64,000 nt of DNA. Source: Mastigias papua (taxonomy: Eukaryota > Cnidaria > Scyphozoa > Rhizostomeae > Mastigiidae). How positions within the stretch are numbered: position 1 is the first letter of the stretch; the number at the start of each line of letters is the position of its first letter. The notes beneath the pieces are model-generated. The model had not been told where the DNA came from and made no database searches. It saw only the letters and a program-made list of their open reading frames with translations. Positions 1-12,283 of this stretch are shown piece by piece. Location of the stretch: contig OZ025271.1 of NCBI GenBank assembly GCA_964019165.1, positions 12,193,759 through 12,257,758 on the forward strand. Direction: 5' to 3'. The translations under genes were made by a program, and so were the position numbers.

Positions 1-1020
1 ATCCTAATCCACCAGAGGAGCGTTTGGTTTTGACACTTCTACCTAGCCACAGGTGATTAACAGCAGACTCAAACATTTGCATTGTGAAGTGGTCGTGCAA
101 CTCTATCGAATATTATTAACGAAACCTATTCTGCATTCTGGGCAACTTTGAGTGAAACATGCTCAAGGATCCCTTCATATGTACAAGAATGGCTTGAAGT
201 TCCAAGAGATTTTGAGGACTTTGAGGAGTGACAATGTCACAAAAATGCATTGCATCACAAGATGGAATGGATGTGTCAACTGAATGTCGCAAAAGAGCTG
301 GTTCGACTTATTTCAATTGCAAAATGTCCCACAGCTTTTTGCTTATAGCAGTGTGATGCAAGGCATTGCTTTATTGTGGTAGACATAAGAGCCTTTGGTG
401 GAGATAATTATGTAAGTGTTTCTCAAACTGACGTTTGCAGAGTACCGCCATAGCAGTATTGGAATCCCAAAGCCAACTTAACAAGGTGATAGAATCATCC
501 CATATGTTTTAGTTGCTGATGATATTTTCCCATTAAAACCATACCTTGTGAAACTTTATCCAGGAGAAGCAATTGCTGAAAAACACCTTATTTTCAATTA
601 CCGGCTATCCATGGCAAGGGGAACAATAGAAAACACATTTGGCATACTGGCAGCAAAATGGAGAATTTCCATCGTTCTATTACAGCTGGAATAGAGCGAT
701 TTGAAGGGCTTACCAGGGCTACAATACATTCACACAGTTGCCTTAGATTAACGGATAGTTCCAACTATCTTCCAACTAGATTTGTAGGCAGAAAGGATTC
801 AACAGGATAAATCACTCCTGGTGATTGGAGGTGTTATGAATGATGATAAAGGTCTCCATAATCTTTTTAGGCTACATGGCAACTGGTACAGGTTTGAAGC
901 AGATCAAGTCAAAGAAAGTTTTTAAGACTGTTGTCATTGGCCCCGATAGTGAGGTTCATTGACAGTATAAACATGTTAGATCTTGTGGTGCAGTTCATGA
1001 TTAAGAAACCATGCAGAACA
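1..1020 (+). mobile_element. PIF/Harbinger transposase pseudogene (HARBI1-like)
   Basis: Decayed DDE transposase of the PIF/Harbinger superfamily, a nuclear cut-and-paste enzyme. Translated pieces in shifting + frames match the family core: VVDIRAFGGDNY near 378-412, PYVLVADDIFPLKPYLVKL near 500-560 (family pattern GDxAFPLxPYLxxPYPG, including a catalytic Asp), and FNYRLSMARGTIENTFGILA near 593-655 (family pattern FNYRLSRARxxxENAFGIL, with the catalytic Glu in the ENTFG block). Several frameshifts and stops show it is dead. The 5' part lies outside the window or is too eroded to see. It faces a MADF-like companion on the other strand (1274-2400), the usual two-gene layout of Harbinger elements. 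Family assignment is firm; the borders are not, since no terminal repeats were found. Confidence 0.85.
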
Positions 1021-1273
1021 CAACATGAAAAGCATCATAAAGACATACTGAATATCAAAAGCAGAAGTTTCACTTTACTGTTATTGTATGTCTTTTATCC
1101 CTTTGAGTTGAAGAAAGCTTCCGTTTTCACATAACATATCTAATAGAGGAAAAACCAACGATCATTACTATAATATGGGAAAATGTTATGTGGGATTTAT
1201 TCAAGATTTGTATAAACTGGTGTAGTTGAATTTGTCATCAGATTCTTTAACTGGAAAAGGGAAGATAGTTCTT

Positions 1274-2400
1274 TTAGTCAGAAAATGACTTTATGTTTGG
1301 TCTGAACTCCTCAAATTCATTGGACTGTAAAGCATGATAAGGGCTACCATATTCAGCCTGAAAAAACTCTTGCTCGATTTGACGCCTACTTGCAGCACTT
1401 GTTCTGTTAGGCAGTCTCTTTAGTCTTGGAATGAAACTTCTGCAAAATAGGGCTTTCTCCCTCATCTTGCTTGTCCTTCAATGCTGCCTATTCTCTGGTT
1501 TCTCTCAGATGAGTAATGATTGATTGATATGGCTGTTGTCCCAAGTAGATAATCCATGTCGGCTTTCGATGCTGGCTTCCCAACTTTTGTTCATGGTCTG
1601 TTGTTTATTTAACACTGCCACTGAAACTTCCAATGGTCCTTGACTATGATAAGTCACCTGGTACTTTCACCCCATACACTGATATTTTTCCCTCTTCATC
1701 AGATATGCTACTAGTCATGTGTTCTTTATTTTGAACAGCACCATCTATCTCCTTCTATTCATTGATTTCCTTGGTTGGCTCTGGTGTTCATTGGGTGACT
1801 CGGGTTCTCAAAATCAGGGTCACTTTCAGGCTGACCGTATGTACTATCAAAATCATTTGTACAAGCACCATTGTTATCATTTGTGCTAGATGATGTTCCT
1901 GGTGATTCTAGTGAAATTAAGCTGGGTGATTGCACAACACCCAAATTAAACATCTGACAAGAGCCACTTAACTTGGCACGAGAATGTGTCAACGTGCTTC
2001 TGTGACGTATGTATGGCTGTTGCCACTCAAAAGCCGCAATTTCCTTTGACGCAGCTACAGATTCTCTTCCCTGACTTGGAAGCTAAACTCCCCATTGTAG
2101 GTAAATGCCTTGCATACGTGGATCTCAGGATTTTAAACTTCAGTTCCCCATCTTTCATTGATATACCAACTTTACTACCCACTTTGCTCCACGCATTTAT
2201 TTATAGATAATTGTTCTTGTACTCCACACTTTACTTGATGTACAGGCATTCATATTTCTGTACTTTCGCTGGGAAACTATCCTGGCTGACTGCCTTGGGG
2301 CCTCCAAATTCAACTCTTGTTGCATTATCCTCCATATTCATCGTTTTCCTTGTCTCGCTGCAATTTTTCAATAACCTCCTTTAAGGAAGTGCCAAGTGCA
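1274..2400 (-). mobile_element. Harbinger MADF/SANT-like DNA-binding companion, pseudogene
   Basis: Second protein of the Harbinger element, on the strand opposite the transposase. In these elements a Myb/SANT or MADF protein assists DNA binding and nuclear import of the transposase. Reading down the minus strand, 2185-2060 gives NAWSKVGSKVGISM, then KFKILRSTYARHLP, then GSLASKSGKR. This follows the MADF pattern of AW.....LG, then K.LR..Y.R, then S.SA.K. A Ser/Asp-rich linker (1992-1759) follows, then a C-terminal piece (1465-1274) with RRQIEQEFFQAEYGSPYH, like the RxxEQxFF tail of such proteins. Stops and frame changes separate the pieces. An upstream stretch (2400-2330) reads LGTSLKEVIEKLQRDKEND and may be linked. 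No function is expected to remain. Confidence 0.6.
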
Positions 2401-3091
2401 TACTGGAAAAGATTTGTCTCCTGCTTTCTCTAACTCAGCGAGCCAGTCGTCAGCTGTTTCTGCCTGTCGTCATATGTTGCTGCAAAATATTTAGGTATGT
2501 TTCTGTTGAAATGCAAGTGACAAGTAGTGACAGGTAGCAAGTTTATGGAAACCATGAGGACCTAACATTTTTGGACGACTCTAACATGTCACATATTCGA
2601 CAAGTTGAACGCATTTAGTACCCAATCTCCCATGGAGCTCCGCTAAAGCATGGATGTCGAATAGACAGTTGCACCAGGAGAGGTATATCTTTAGATTGGA
2701 CATGAGAGTGCACTCGGCTAGGATCAGCTTAGTAGCCATTCAATCTGAAGTATATAATTTAATTGATCATAATTGCATAAATTGTTAGATCATGCACTCA
2801 ACCTTTTAAACAAGCACAGCAAATGATTTCCAAGGAAGAAATAGTATTGGAATATCTATAAAACCATAACGATATGCCTGTCTAGAGTATTTTTGTCAGA
2901 TTAGGCTGCAGATTTGCACTGTGTTATAAGGTCAATTAACTATTTGGAACATCTCGAAATACAAGAATGCTGGCGAATTATTTGGAGAATTACTCATTTT
3001 GTTTGGCCTTTTTTTTGCTTTTTCGTATTTTGTGTCATCTTAATAACTTCCATCTTCTTTTTATCCGAAAATTCTTCTTTTTCTTTGATAG
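2401..3091. other. No gene seen
   Basis: AT-rich sequence between the Harbinger remnant and the first short exon. Open frames here are short and hydrophobic because of T-runs near 3000-3080, which also form the polypyrimidine tract before the exon at 3092. The Harbinger right end may lie here but was not identified. Confidence 0.4.
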
Positions 3092-4515
3092 GAACTACCC
3101 TCGTCTTTAACATCTCCTCCATCAACAGTAAGTTATGACAGTATAACTGGCATGCTATGTGTTTGCCATTTGTCGCCTTAAACTAATTGAAAGATTTTAT
3201 GTAATGCACACATCTGATGGAATGAAATTTTTGCTTTAGTTAGATTTTACATTAGATTAACCTGTCAACGTTTGATGATGTTTATCAAACTACGGATATG
3301 TTTTGTGGGGTTTTTGACATAATCTATCTTAAGATATTGCTTAGCTCTATTGTGTATTCACAAATAAAGCATGCAGCAGTCTCTTATTGAATCATACAGG
3401 AAGAGTTACTTGACTGACAATGCGTAACTTAATGACGAACCACTAATGTACCATGTTGTGTACGAACGAATGGTGTTTTGTTTTTAATTACTTATAAGAA
3501 ACTCATCGTTTACAATCAAAGTCATACATTTTAGGTTGTGTCTATTGTTCTAATGATAGTTACATTTACTACGCATGTCAGTTGAAACGTTTTATTGTAT
3601 CCCCAGGGACGTTCATCTCGCCGCTGTATTCTACTCTGACTTTTTGTTACAAAACTGGCGCATTTTTCGTATTTTCTATTTGTATGTCATTTTTATCCTT
3701 ACTTTTATGCAAGTATTTCGCTACATACTTATGTTAGTTAGTTTTTGTTATAAGAAACTAAGTCTATTCTAATATATTTACAGCTTACAGTATGTTTGGT
3801 TTTGTTTCAGAGTTCTTTTTTTGTTATGGTCCTAGTCAAATATTTTCAAGGTTAATCATGAGTTCATCTGATAGACCTTCGCTTTCTTTGCAAGTTAAGT
3901 CAACTTATGGTGCATTAAGGCCTATACAGAGATTGAAGTGGAGTTAGTACATTAGGTAAAGTCAGGTCATCATGTTAATAAACTGGATGGAGCCATTTTG
4001 ATGTAAAATTAAGTCCATTAAGTGTGTATCCTAATGCGACGGGAGTTTGCAAAGTTTCTTATAAGAATTTGGTTAGTTAGGAACTGTATTGACAGGCAGG
4101 TGTTAATTGTACTAGTGCTACCGACATACTGTTAAACTTTGATGGAATGGGGACATTATTGGAAGAACCCTTTTTTATCCTCAATTTTTTTTCAAATTTA
4201 TTTTTGTAGCCTTGTTTTGTTTTTCGCTTTATCATGTTGCTTTGTACTATATTTCTCCTTTCTCTTCAATAGATTTTCCTTTTTCATTGTCAACATTTCC
4301 TTGCACTATTGGTCTCCCACAATACCATCAACAGTAAGTTATGATGCTTGAATATTTGCTAACAAAGTTGCATGTAACTTTAGACTGACTGGGCAGTTCA
4401 ATGGAATACACACATTTGATGGAATGAAAGTTTTGTTTTACATAAAATTATATATTGCTTTATCGTAGCAGCTATCTATAATGTTTGTCAAACTATATGC
4501 TTCACGGAATTTTTC
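3090..4515 (+). repeat. Diverged ~1.2-kb tandem duplication spanning an exon/intron border
   Basis: The stretch around 3110-3310 reappears at about 4315-4515, an offset near 1.2 kb. Shared landmarks are CCATCAACAGTAAGTTATGA at both donors and a CACAY(C/T)TGATGGAATGAAA block (3209 and 4411). Then a TATCAAACTA/TGTCAAACTA block follows in each. Similarity is patchy, so the duplication is old. It suggests that short exons in this locus were multiplied together with flanking intron. Confidence 0.5.
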
Positions 4516-6152
4516 ACTAAATCTGATCAACGAAGGTGCTTTGGTCTAGTGAACATTGACAAGTCTCACATGCTGTTTCAATTTGGGTGCTGATTAGAAG
4601 GAACTGCCAATACATAGAATTATCTAACATAATTTCTGTTGTTCAATATCTTAGCTCTGAGCTCGGATTTTTGATGTACAAGCCTTGGCTTCATTTATTT
4701 TTGTTGTGGATTGTAAAATACTTAGATACTGTAAGTTACATTTGATTCCATGCATTTTCATTTTGGAATAATGTCAGCTGATAACCCTTATTAACCTTTA
4801 TTGTAATTTCTGATGTCATTACAGATGTCCAACTTTCGCATGACATCCCCCAACGCAGATATTTATAGTACTGTCGATCATTCAATGGTATGTTACGTCA
4901 TCATTCAGTTGGTTGGCTACTCAAATGTTATTCTTATTGCTGCTGTTGTTGTATATTGGAAGAATGTCAGTTGAACGGCACCATATGCGATGACGCATTA
5001 CACCCTCTTCAGCAGTAAGTTGAGACGGTTTTACTTGTCTATTATTGCCACATAAGATGTCTACTTTTTTAACTGAGACTGTGCATAATATGGCCCATTT
5101 ATAAGATGAGAGTTAGTACATCTCAAGTATATGAAAATGTAAATGAATTTATAAATACTCATTGGTGCTCATTTTGATGTAATCTTGTTATGCAATACTT
5201 TGTTATTTTCTGTTATAGCCGCATCATTCACCATCATCTGTAACTGCATCCCATGACGTCAGTACACCTTCCCAATATCCAGTAAGTTGATATGACGTCA
5301 TATTCTAAATCACATTACGTGATAATTTGTGGACGTTATTTGCATTCCTTATGCGGCAGGTTTTGTTCAAATCTAACATCAACAAACTTGATCTTATCTC
5401 TCTATCTACTTAACCTTTTTTGATTTGTTGGTACTTTCTCATTGGTCCCAAGGCCTTTTGCCGACATTACATAGGCCTAATAACAAACAGACAGTTGCTG
5501 TGTCTTGTTTTTTCTAATATGTTTACTCATTTCTCTTTCAGACTCCTCCAACTTCTAGTTCTCCTCCATCCGCAGTAAAAATTACTTTCCAAGTGTCAAC
5601 AGTAAGTGTGCCGGAGTTTTTTGAGATATGCTTATCATGTGATGACGTCATGAAATCAATTTGATATTTGGAGTTAGTTGGTTTAAATTTATTTTATTTA
5701 CAATGAGCTGCGTGCTCATATTGTAAGAATGGAATGTTGCTCTAATTTCTGTTAATTTGAATTCCATTGAAGATAATGTGCCAGAACCAATATTAGCATC
5801 ATTAACTTTCCTGTAAATATATTTTGTTCGTTAATAGAATTGTTAAACAATTAGTGATTTAAAAAATGATGTATTTTGTTTTCAAATATTGTCCTTTATT
5901 TCTTCCTTATAGAATGTTACATTCAGAAACAGAAGTCGCCTTCTTCAATGGTAAGTTTTGATCTCATTTTTCCCTTTGGTATTTTGCCCAGTGTTTTTGG
6001 ATGATTACATCTCTTTTCAGAGGTCATCTGATTCTAGTGAGGTCATTTCAAATGGAATTCATTTCGAGGCTATTTGCTTTGGAAAGCAGTTTTCATCTGT
6101 GGCTAAAACATTTGCCTTGCTATTGAAGATGACAGTAGAGTTACAGTCTTGA
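3092..6152 (+). CDS. Candidate micro-exon gene, Ser/Pro/Thr-rich product
   Basis: Partial gene model made by eye. Exon candidates are 3092-3127 (36 nt), 4825-4887 (63), 5219-5281 (63), 5542-5601 (60), 5927-5950 (24) and 6021-6152 (132, ends TGA). Each begins after a pyrimidine-rich AG; the five donors read GTAAGTT, GTATGTT, GTAAGTT, GTAAGTG and GTAAGTT. All lengths are multiples of three and all junctions are phase 0, so any exon could be skipped without a frameshift. Pieces read ELPSSLTSPPST, then 21 residues ending STVDHSM, then PHHSPSSVTASHD.., then TPPTSSSPPSAV.., then KQKSPSSM, then a 43-residue C-terminus starting RSSDSSEV. The product is rich in Ser, Pro and Thr; no domain is recognised. 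A further SPTIPST-ending exon before GTAAGTT at 4331 is possible. The start codon and 5' end were not found. The 24-nt exon has an alternative acceptor at 5913 that would break phase. Confidence 0.45.
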
Positions 6153-9100
6153 CAATAATATTTATTCAATGCGATATCTGTACATTTCTACACGGTTATG
6201 TATTGCTTTCTGCTATCGTCTTTTGCAACCTTTGAACAATTGCTGTAACAGTGGGTACATCCAGTAGCATCGATCGTCTAATAGGCAAGAGTAAGGACAG
6301 CAATGGAACAGCGAAGGAGCTGGAGTGTTTTAATTTCTCATTAGTGACGAAATTGATAGGGAGCAAGGAAACCTCCTTTGAATGTTGGAGGTCTTCCCTT
6401 TTTACTTCTATACAATCTGAATAGGATTACCTTATAGTTATAATTTGTTATATATCTTATTTCTATACTTACATTTCTGTGCAAGACTCTCTCCTCTCCT
6501 TCAATTTCTATACCACTATTTAATCCTCTTGGTTTTGTAACCCTGGCGACCACTTTTCTGCCTATTTACCTTGCTTGTCTCCTTGTCCTGCAATTTCTCA
6601 GCTTGGTATGCAATGCCTTGTGTGTTTTCATTGTTCTAATAGCCAATCACATGCATTAGACATCTTATTTGTAATACCTTTTTGTTATCGTAGGAGGCTT
6701 CATCTGACAGTTGTAGTTTACCATGCGAACTGGTGCATTTTCTAGTATTTTCGTTTGTCATGTCGTGTTTTTTTATTTTAATATAGGACTTTTTAAATAT
6801 TAGCTAGTTTTGATTAATAAATATTCGATCTACTTTTGCTGAATGGTAGGTATTATAAACCTAGTAATAGGTTTATTGTCTAGGAGCAATGAGTTTGTCT
6901 TCACTGTCCCTGATTTTGCTTGAAAGGTGTTGATGTCCCCTTTTGGCTCTATTGCGGAACAAAGGAACTATCGTCATAGCATGGGATTGCCATTTGATCA
7001 CGTGGCTACCTGACCTAATTTACCATCACTCATTTTGAATATAAAAAACCCTGTACCTGTTTATGATTCTCAATTAGAGAACTGCCTTTTGATTTGTATT
7101 TTGAGGGCAATGTCTCCTTATTAATTTACATCCTTATGATATGAGATTGCAGTAATAATTGAAATTCAGTTCCAGCGAAATAAGAAATTGCACGAAGTCA
7201 TCTAGATGTACAGGTCATTTAGATCCACCATGCTATGGAGTAAGATAGAGGCCAATTGGAACCTAAAAGGGGTATTGGTAAATACCCTCAAGACTGCTCT
7301 CTTTGTAGATGCCTTGCAGATCCTATGAGTACCCTTATTTGGATAACATGTAATGAGTACGCCTCCTCTTGACAGAGAATTTCATCCTGTTAATACAAGT
7401 TAGTCATTAACTTCATTTGCTTCACACTGTCACAGTCACATGATACAATAGAGAGGCCTGGGAATAGCACTAGTTTCAAATGTTTTTAGGTCGTATCTTT
7501 TAGTCGTAAGTTGATCCAGATCTTGACTTCATAATTTCCTTCATTTGCTGAAACAAAATGTGATTTAGTGTAGACAATCAGTGTTACAGGAAACTTGTGA
7601 ACAAAGTGTTTAGAATGCGCTCGGATATGAAGTGGAAACATTTTATATGATGATATGTTGAATTTCTCCTGAATTAGGCCCCAGACCTTTATCGGTCTCA
7701 TTTATTGCATTTTCTGAGTGTATTTCAAATCAAAGTCAACAAAATATTTGATTAAACATGAGGTGGACTTTAGGTCTGCTCGCAAACTGGCCTATATTCT
7801 GGAAAGCAAGCAGTACAGTTGACAAGGCATGTACCCATCCATTGTCACCTTAGTTGATACACCCACTTCATTCAACTTCGATTAAAAAGACTCTTGAGAT
7901 GAGAAGGTAGTATTGGATTATCAATCGAGGACCTTTTAGAGAATGTAAATGTTTGGGAGTTTTTAGGGACATTGATCGTAATGGGGCCTGTTTTACATGT
8001 GCTCCCAGCCTTATACAGGGGTCTTGCAGTTGCCAATACGAGGATTCCCCATTAGATTTTATTGATATTACGTTAAGTAGGCCATTATCACAGAAGTATA
8101 TCGAGTCTTCTTTATACGACTGGATTTTGGGTCCATATTAGCCATGACAATTATTGGTTGACTCAGTTGAGCCAATTTGTAATCACGTTTAGAGAATATT
8201 TTAAGAGGTATAACTATTAATTCTTAATTGTATTATACATTATAAATTATACTTTTATATGTTTATTAGATTGCGCCAACCCAATGTTGTATATCGTTTC
8301 TTTTACTTGTCTTCTTCATTGGAAATGTCACATGACATTAAAATGATTGCATGCAGAGTTACCAAAGAATGGCTTAGATATACCGTAAAATTAAAGTACC
8401 GCGATTTCAGTCAAGTACTTTGAGCCAAAGAAAGTGCAGTTACTGGTCAAAAATTTGAGTGTAGATGACCTTTTCGGCCTTTCTTACGCCATCCGTTTGT
8501 GGCGTTAATTTTCTTGAATTGGTGATAAATGGGTTGGCGTACAAGGACCCAACTTTTACAACTTTCGAATGAAAGCTGTGTTAAATATTGTAGTCCATGG
8601 TTTTGTCCCAGCAGCTAGTACCAGCAGGTGAAGAGGACGTAATCATTTCAGAAATAACTAACATTCTTGTGCAAATATGGGATAAAATATGATTTCTTTT
8701 AATGCATTAAAATAGGTAAAGTTACTGTCGCTTATTTTATATCTTCCGACGAATGATTATTTGGGTAAAGTTATTCAATGTGTATCAATGTGTATTAAAG
8801 CTTTGAGGAATAAAAACTTTGATGGAATAGAAGAAGGAAAAGGAGCAGCGAAAATTCAGATGAAATTAAAACCCTGCTTATATTGCACAAACTAACCCCC
8901 TGCGAACCCAAGCTAGTTTAACCCTAGTTAGATTTTTGTAATGTAAGCACAATTAACCTGGGTTTGCCCCAGGTTCAATACATTTTAAACTCACCCTGTA
9001 ACAGAGGTGAATTTGCCCCCGAGTTATCCCTGGGCTACCTGCTATCAGCGTAGTTTAAACGCAAATCAGGTTTGAACAAGAGGCAGTTTTAATATCAACA

Positions 9101-11539
9101 CATGCTTGTTTATGAATTGCAGCAAAGTGCGCCACTTTCATTCAACAATTTTTCACTGATTGCAGACTAACAACTGTAATGGAAATCAAACAACTTTTTG
9201 CTAAAATGAGTACGGAAGCTGTTGAGAGGCTCGACATGTGTTGACTAGGAAGTTTTACTCCTGTTAAGCATTTGGGCTGACGAGATCTATCATCAGTTTT
9301 TAAAAGAAAAATTTGTCAGCCCAATTACGCCCCAAAAAGTTTATCGATCACTTGCAATTTTGTAGCTTCATGCGTTTTTTGCGATTCATTTGTGATTTTA
9401 TTATTGCTGCTGCTGTGCTGTAAATGCAGTAGGGTTCGCACAGGGGAAAAGTAATTGTGGAAGACGTGAAATGTGACCCAAATTGGTAGTTGACAACTGT
9501 CGCAGTAGACCAAACCTGTCCTCTTGCATTATAAGGACCAGTGTTGAATTGTGGCCGGTGTTGAATCAGAATAAAGTGCCAAGTAAAATGCAGTAAAGTA
9601 ACTTTGAATTTATCGACGTTACTATAATGTATTGGTCTCAGGCCGAAAACGGGGTGAAAATTCAAAACATTAGGCCCCTGTCCCCCTGGATGTGTTGTTA
9701 CATCCAAGAAATGTTCTTATTGCAATATTCAGTGTGTGAGATAGGTCTTGATTCCAAGGGCTATCAGTTACTTTTTGAGCAACAGAGACTCCAAGAATGA
9801 AACTTGAAACACTTCTTGAAATATATCCTTCCCGTGTGTTTAATTAAAAGTTTACCTTCAATCATTAAGTTTTACTGCAAAACAGTTTATGATATGCATC
9901 ATAATGAATATCTGCTTTTTCACCAAATATTTGAAAAGTCCTTGCCCCTATATCCTTCTCTCATCAACAGAGTTTTGCAAGACTTCTATTATATCTAAAT
10001 GGATTTCAATTCTTAAGGAACTCAACGTTAAATAATGACTCATTACCATATACAATTATATTAATTTCTTAGAGCCAAGTAACATGAGTTTTGATACATT
10101 TTTACCATTTAGGATTCACGATTAGATGATGTTTTTCTGTTAAAAGCTCACTTGATGTCTAATATATTACAGGACTATAAGCAGTGCCAGGTTAAATAGG
10201 AGAGAGGTAGAACACTGCTCTCCCAGCCAAAGCAGATAAGTATGCAACTGGGCCTATTCTTCGACCACGTTTTCATTACTCCGATTTCGTTTTGATTCGT
10301 CATTACTCATATAACTGGAGCTGTTTTCTTCTCTGCTCCCACTACTCCGTTTTGAAACAGGCTAGATTATCCATCAATTTGCTTTCACAATTTTCCTCAA
10401 ACACACGTTTGAATCAAAGCTTGTTTTAAAATGGGGTAATGAACGTGACGCCGAAAGTGAAGCTAAACATACCCGGTTTCGTTCATAAACCTGACTATGC
10501 GAATGTGGCGATTTGTCCACTAAGAGACGGGTCATTAATTACTTGTGAAATGGGAGTGGAAGACCTTCTCATATATTTGATGGAATTTTCATTCCCCTTC
10601 TCAGATTTATTTACAATTTTGGTTCCCACTCCAGGACTTCAGAAGACACTCCATACGTCTTCTTTTAAAATGTTTTTTATTTTTCATCCCCCCTCCCTCT
10701 CAGTGTGTAGAAGTTTGGTACCCTCTAGATGGCTTCCATTCCCTCCCCTGGAAGAATTAATGATCAGTCCCTAATGCTCCATAAAAGTTTAAAAAATTCC
10801 GTTACTATACTATAAAAGTTCATAATAATAAATTATCTAATCACCTCTTTTACAAGTCACTCGATACTGTCTTGTAATTTTTGATGCTTTCTTACAAGCC
10901 ACCTTAATGTATTAAATAAAGATTGAAGGATGCTGAAAGCAATGCTTTAATGTCATGAGTCCTACTCAAAAGTTGATGTTTGAGTCTTGTACACAATATC
11001 TTCAAAAGTGCGCATCAACGTTTATATTTCAGGATTGAAGCAATTAAGTTGCCTAGCATGATGGGCAACACCAATAAACGGATAAAATAGAATTCAAAAG
11101 CTGCTATGCATCAAAACTGTTTTAAGGTAATTTTAACAAAGCATAGTTTAAGAGGAGTATCAGTGTCTTCATATGACAATTATGAGGAACGTTCAACTTT
11201 CAGGAAAAATAGAAAATTATAATATAAAAGCATAACCAATGTTAGCAAAGAACATGCGCCTTTCTTTGTTTGACAATGAAAATGAAAATTTATACTTGTG
11301 AGTTATTGATGAAAGACCTTGAGAAGGAGATATATTTGGCCACAATAAATACATCATTGACACGAAACAGTGAAACAGAAACTTTAGGGCTTTTCAGTTA
11401 AGCCTATTTGGGTTCTTTAATATATGAGACTTAAAGCATACTTTGGCTACAACGATTCTTAAAATAGGTTCTCATATTTGCATAAAAATTTCATCTGAAT
11501 GTACTACGTATAGCATGTATTTCATGCATATAAGGGTTA
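6153..11539. other. Intergenic DNA, no supported gene
   Basis: AT-rich sequence with only short unsupported open frames. Noted items are a palindrome AACCTGGG-loop-CCCAGGTT near 8956-8976 in a slightly GC-richer patch (8870-9060), and isolated longer open frames at 9348-9707 (-) and 10439-10774 (+) that show no recognisable domain and no convincing splice context. I see no RNA gene. Confidence 0.4.
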
Positions 11540-11640
11540 GTATCGTGTATATGAGTGTTAGTATCGTGTAAATGAGTGTTAGTATCGTGTATGTAAGCGT
11601 AAGTATCGTGTATATAAGTGTTAGTATCGTGTATATAAGC
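11540..11640. repeat. 21-bp minisatellite, about 5 copies
   Basis: GTATCGTGTA starts at 11540, 11561, 11582, 11603 and 11624, an exact 21-bp period with a few substitutions between copies. The array stops at the left border of the inverted-repeat element at 11641. Confidence 0.9.
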
Positions 11641-12283
11641 CAGGCCTTGTCATTTAGCGCCCAAACACGCACAAATCAACTTGTGTGTGCGATGGGTCGC
11701 TCGCGCGAGCAGATTTATTGAGAGCTCATTGAAACCCCAATTCCAATTTTTCCATTTTCAAAGTTTTTGGCTTTTATCTCTTCCCTGTAAGTTACATGAT
11801 AACATGCTGACCACAATTATCATCACTTATTTCCGACTTTCGAGTGCAGTGTTTAGCTTTTGAATTAGAACCACTTCGCAAAATTGTTTTATTTTCAATC
11901 AAACTAGCAATGACAGGTCAACAGTATACTGATGATGATTCTATGGGCAGCACGGGCATTTTTACAGTTGATGCCGATGGCGAAGATTGTGAGGACGATT
12001 CTTATGATGATTCAAGTGTTAGTTATGATGATGATTTTGATCCCTTTGACTAGCCCGGTGATGATGAAGTGTTTTACGTTTAAAACCTAAACTAGTTTCT
12101 TTTTCTAAAAAACATGCTTTTTCGATAAAACCTATTTCTATTGTATGCTTTTCCTCTTTTGCATTGTTTCTTGATCCCATTTTTCCGTAGGTAGACATGT
12201 TCTTACTAGTGCGATCGCACGTACAAATTCATTTGCGTGTGCTAATTACCGCACGCGCGGTATTTTCCTCATGACAAGGCCTA
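11641..12283. mobile_element. 643-bp DNA transposon with CAGGCCTTGTCAT termini
   Basis: The left end CAGGCCTTGTCAT and the inverted right end (TAGGCCTTGTCAT when reversed) match at 12 of 13 positions. ATAAGC flanks both sides (11635-11640, 12284-12289), a likely 6-bp target duplication, though the left copy lies in a minisatellite containing similar words. Subterminal regions hold CG-rich words (CGCTCGCGCGAG, GCACGCGCGG) unusual for this AT-rich window. Inside, 11910-12053 encodes a 47-residue very acidic peptide starting MTGQQYTDDD and ending DDDFDPFD, which may be the remnant of an acidic transposase N-terminus. The superfamily is not determined. Confidence 0.6.

Noticed and set aside
4960..5012. 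Additional exon before the GTAAGTT donor at 5016
   Set aside because: No acceptor gives an open phase-0 segment; the ACACCCTCTTCAGCA end would need an AG that is absent.
9348..9707. 119-codon minus-strand open frame
   Set aside because: No domain, low-complexity composition, no splice or promoter context; it overlaps another frame equally well.
10439..10774. 111-codon plus-strand open frame
   Set aside because: Its first 45 residues look protein-like but the rest is hydrophobic and Pro-rich from T/C-rich DNA; no matching splice signals found.
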